Assembly: GCA_949825025.1 (NCBI GenBank)
Contig: OX463785.1
Coordinates: forward strand, 11,781,971 to 11,845,970
Source of the DNA: Siphlonurus alternatus
Lineage: Eukaryota > Arthropoda > Insecta > Ephemeroptera > Siphlonuridae
Length of the DNA stretch: 64,000 bases
Reading direction: 5' to 3'
Shown: in pieces, positions 60,871-64,000 of the stretch
Layout: every line of letters starts with the position of its first letter
Position numbering within the stretch: the stretch's first letter is position 1
The notes under the pieces: model-generated
Database searches by the model: none
Seen by the model: the letters and a program-made list of their open reading frames with translations, nothing else
What the model was told of the DNA's origin: nothing
Translations under genes and position numbers: made by a program

Positions 60871-63111
60871 ATTATAAAGAAGGCTATATAAATCTTGCAT
60901 TTTTTTTTTATAAATATGTTTTTTGCTTTTCATTTTTATTTGCAAACTACCTTAAAAGAAAAGTTTATATAAGTTATTTCTCATATATTTTATTTGAAAT
61001 TAAAAAAATATAAAAAATTCAAGATGTAATAAGATTCATGTAATAACTTTGAAAAAATTTAACTCTTAAAAAGACAAACTTAAAGATATTTATTTTTTAT
61101 TCACCACAGAAACTAATACTCTTTGAATACTTTTCATATAATATATAGGGAGTTTTCAACTTTCAAGTCTACTGATGCAAATTTTTTTATTAACTTTTTT
61201 AATATTATTGCAGAGAAAATTATATATTTCTTTTTTCATGTATCATCTTTGCATCTTTTCATTAAGGTATTGGTACTTATGAAAACTAGAAACTATTTTA
61301 TATGAAATCACAGTAAAAAACAAAACGTAATTTTACACAGTATTGATACGATGTATTAAACTTCTACAAAATTCAAATTTTAAATTTCCATGTGACGGAT
61401 TATTTTTTAGAGTATTTATTTTTTCATTGATTTAAAGCAATATTTATAAGTTAGTTTAGCTTGGCTGCGAGAGGTTATCCGTTACTTTTAGGGTATCTTT
61501 TACTTCATTATTAAAATGAATGAGTGGGAAATTCATAATTGCATATTGCTTTTTTGAAATTTTTACTGAGATTTATTTTAATGAGTATATTATGGATTTG
61601 ACAGAGTTTAATGTATCAAGGAAGATTAAAAGCACTTATTAAACATACCAAGTTATGCAGTTTCGAGGATTCAGATTCAAGGCGCACAGAGATTACACAT
61701 AGTAAAAATTCACTATGAACATTAAGAGGAGCGGTATCCTCATGATGAGCTGCTACTCAATGCAATGAGTTGGTGATGGCCGATGGTGTGTGTTGTGTCG
61801 CACCTTGTGTGTTTCTCGAATCTCATCCCGCTAAATTTATAGTAAAATTAACAATGAAGTCACATGACGCTTCCTTAATTATTACATTAGGGGAGTAAAT
61901 CTTAATGCACCTGTCAGGTGTCAGGTGTCATTGAAAACAATGTGAAGAGATTTACAAGTAGCATTTTAAGAAATTAGGTATGCAGCGCTGACCAACACTT
62001 GCACTGGAAAGTGGTGGGGATATCATATGCGAATATTTGTATAAGGAAGTGGTGGGGAGTATTATGCGAAACTATAAGATGATTAAGAGTGGGAGGTGCA
62101 TTGTCTTTATGGGAAACTGGTGGGGGTGTTATGGTATGTGCAGGTGCGAAGATCAGCTGCACTGTGACGTACAAAACATTAACATCAAATTATGTTAATG
62201 TTACATTATTGTAATGGCGTCAATTTGTATTAATTTTGCTTTAAACTCCCTCCCAGTGATGGCTAATTTAATTATAAAATATTTAATTGTCTTCTGAAAT
62301 AAAAGTTTATTTTATATGTTACGTATCCAGTACAGATTATTGTTAAGATAGCCCTTTATACGGAAGAGACAATATTTACATGGTTTATACAATGCAGACA
62401 TAACAGGCTGAGGTCCAGGATGCTGTAAGACTGTTCCCTCAGGCAGGTCTTGAGTTTCAATACATCTACAGCATGCAAGTTACACGAGGTACACTGATGA
62501 ATCAACAGCTTAGGTGTTGTGATTTATGAAAGAAAATATTTATATTTTAACACAATATTGATGTTATTGCCTAAACATAGATACTACAAGAGTTATTTTT
62601 TATTATTTCATTGCAAAAATATAAAATAAATTATTTATACTATTTATTTAAATTAACTTAAATAATTTTTTTAATTAAAAAAAAATAAATTAAAATAGTT
62701 TAGTTTTTATAACATAATTGTTATAAACTTTAAAGAATTTAAATTATAATATTTTTTATTTGAAAATGAGTAATTTTACTATAAATTCTTTTGTAATTTT
62801 ATTGATTTATTATATTGTTTTAAATTAAAAGTAAGAAACTTTTTACTAACAAAAGGTTTTATCATCGTTTGACATTAATAATACCTTTAAAATTTTATTT
62901 TTATATATACAATATTTGACGTTAATTGTACGAGTTTTAACATGAATAAGATGTAACTTAGTGGCTTACATTGGTTGTTGAACTTTCAGTCTCTGAAGGC
63001 AAGAATGTTGTGAAAATGAATGTTCATAAGGGAAGCTTACAAGTTTGAGACAAGTTTACTACTTAATAGTTCACAAGGGGGGTTTAGATCACTGGATCAG
63101 TGAGGTTGAAG

Positions 63112-63113
<2 letters not shown>
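60871..63113. other. AT-rich stretch, nothing firm
   Basis: 61690-61830 and 61980-62170 are less AT-rich, the second with repeated GTGGTGGGG motifs (62012, 62048). Neither shows a reading frame or known repeat. Confidence 0.35.

Positions 63114-63184
<71 letters not shown>
63114..63184 (+). repeat. (GA)n microsatellite, ~70 bp
   Basis: Uninterrupted GA dinucleotides. Confidence 0.95.
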
Positions 63185-63189
<5 letters not shown>

Positions 63190-63416
63190 GGGTAAGATAT
63201 TTACTTTGTTCAAATAAGACATGTCATTTTCATCATATAATACACATTAAGTGTAAGATGTCAGAATGTGGTGTTTCAAGGTATTAAAATTAAACAGGTA
63301 CACTTCAGAACAATAAGAAAGTTATCACTAACTTATATGCGAGTTATAGCTCTCAAAAAAAATTGTCGATTCCCAATTTTAGACAATTAGCAACCTGTTG
63401 AGATTCTTAGCCACAA

Positions 63417-63545
63417 ATGGGTGCAATTCACGAAGAGAGTTATCCAGGTTTATACTAACCATATTTAAAGTTATTGAATTAGGTTTCTCACTAACCACGG
63501 TTAGTGAGAAAGCTGGATAAATTTCTTGATAACTCTTTCACTCCA
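63417..63545. mobile_element. Family G MITE (copy 5), right end lost
   Basis: Starts ATGGGTGCAATTCACGAAG as at 21178. Inner arms CCAGGTTTATACTAACC and TAACCACGGTTAGTGAG. The right end stops at GATAACTCTTTCACTCC. Confidence 0.7.
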
Positions 63546-64000
63546 AATTATAATATATATTGGTGTTTTGGTGCAAGTAAGTAAATTTATTTACCCAATA
63601 GCTAAAAACTAGACAAATAAATTTTTCATAGTTAATTTGTTTGCAGAATGGTTCGAGCACTTAGATAATGTTAAAAATAATTATAAATTTTGATATAATA
63701 AGAGCTATAAAACTAAGAAATCTCTATGATTTAAAGTTCTTTTCAACTACAACATATTTCCACATTTTAGTCCGTGTGAAATTAACAAATAAGTAGGTAA
63801 TTGTTAATTTAAAAACAATTACATATACAATGTGTCACAATTTTTACTTAGCAACTGCATTATAAAAATTCCACATTTTATTATTTACCCATACCAATGC
63901 TTTGGTTTTATCTATAATAAGGCACTTAAATGTCAACAATTAAAACTGATGTCAAATAAGAATTAAATTGGTAATTTTGATTTTTTGTGAACTCTGGTAA
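63546..64000. other. AT-rich stretch, nothing recognised
   Basis: No supportable gene or repeat. Confidence 0.4.

Overview
The window is very AT-rich, intron- and repeat-dominated animal DNA. The only clearly recognisable gene is a B-type muscarinic acetylcholine receptor (mAChR-B), a family found in arthropods and related invertebrates, so the source is probably an insect or another arthropod. The species cannot be fixed from the sequence. Splice signals, long microsatellites, 5S rRNA-derived SINEs and many palindromic MITEs all fit a eukaryotic genome of this kind.

Gene layout: nearly the whole receptor (808 codons, seven transmembrane segments) lies in one minus-strand exon at 1807-4300. 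It has a strong splice acceptor at its 5' edge (exon starts at 4300). The frame stays open from that acceptor into the receptor. About 43 kb upstream on the same strand there is a good candidate 5' exon (47037-47359). It has a strong acceptor, an in-frame stop followed by an ATG in good context, 39 codons plus 2 bases, and a GTAAGA donor. Its phase matches the receptor exon. If the two are joined, most of the window is one large 5' intron (about 42.7 kb) plus sequence upstream of the exon. That join is an inference from splice signals and phase only.

Repeats fill the rest. 1-60 is the cut end of a TTAA-ended MITE. 4718-5373 is a 656-bp near-perfect TTAA palindrome just upstream of the receptor exon. 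6-30 kb holds several MITE families, a pentanucleotide array, a 110-bp tandem array of a SINE core, and a 748-bp internally deleted Tc1/mariner-type transposon with a broken transposase remnant. 30-50 kb holds more MITEs, SINEs and a 129-bp duplication. 50-64 kb holds a tRNA-headed SINE relative, a nearly full-length 5S-headed SINE, a triplicated ~350-bp AT-rich unit split by a MITE, and small perfect hairpins.

Recurring families: (a) TTAA-ended MITEs; (b) ATGGAGTATC-ended MITEs of ~310-320 bp, some with TGACGTCA sites and others with a tRNA T-arm-like motif; (c) 219-bp MITEs whose arms carry ETS-type CCGGAAGT pairs; (d) MITEs ending in ACGTTCACATGATG; (e) GGGGCATTCAC-ended hairpins; (f) SINEs with a 5S rRNA-like head and a shared stem-loop core. 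Boundaries of repeats are read by eye and are approximate. No other protein-coding gene, tRNA, rRNA or CRISPR array was found.
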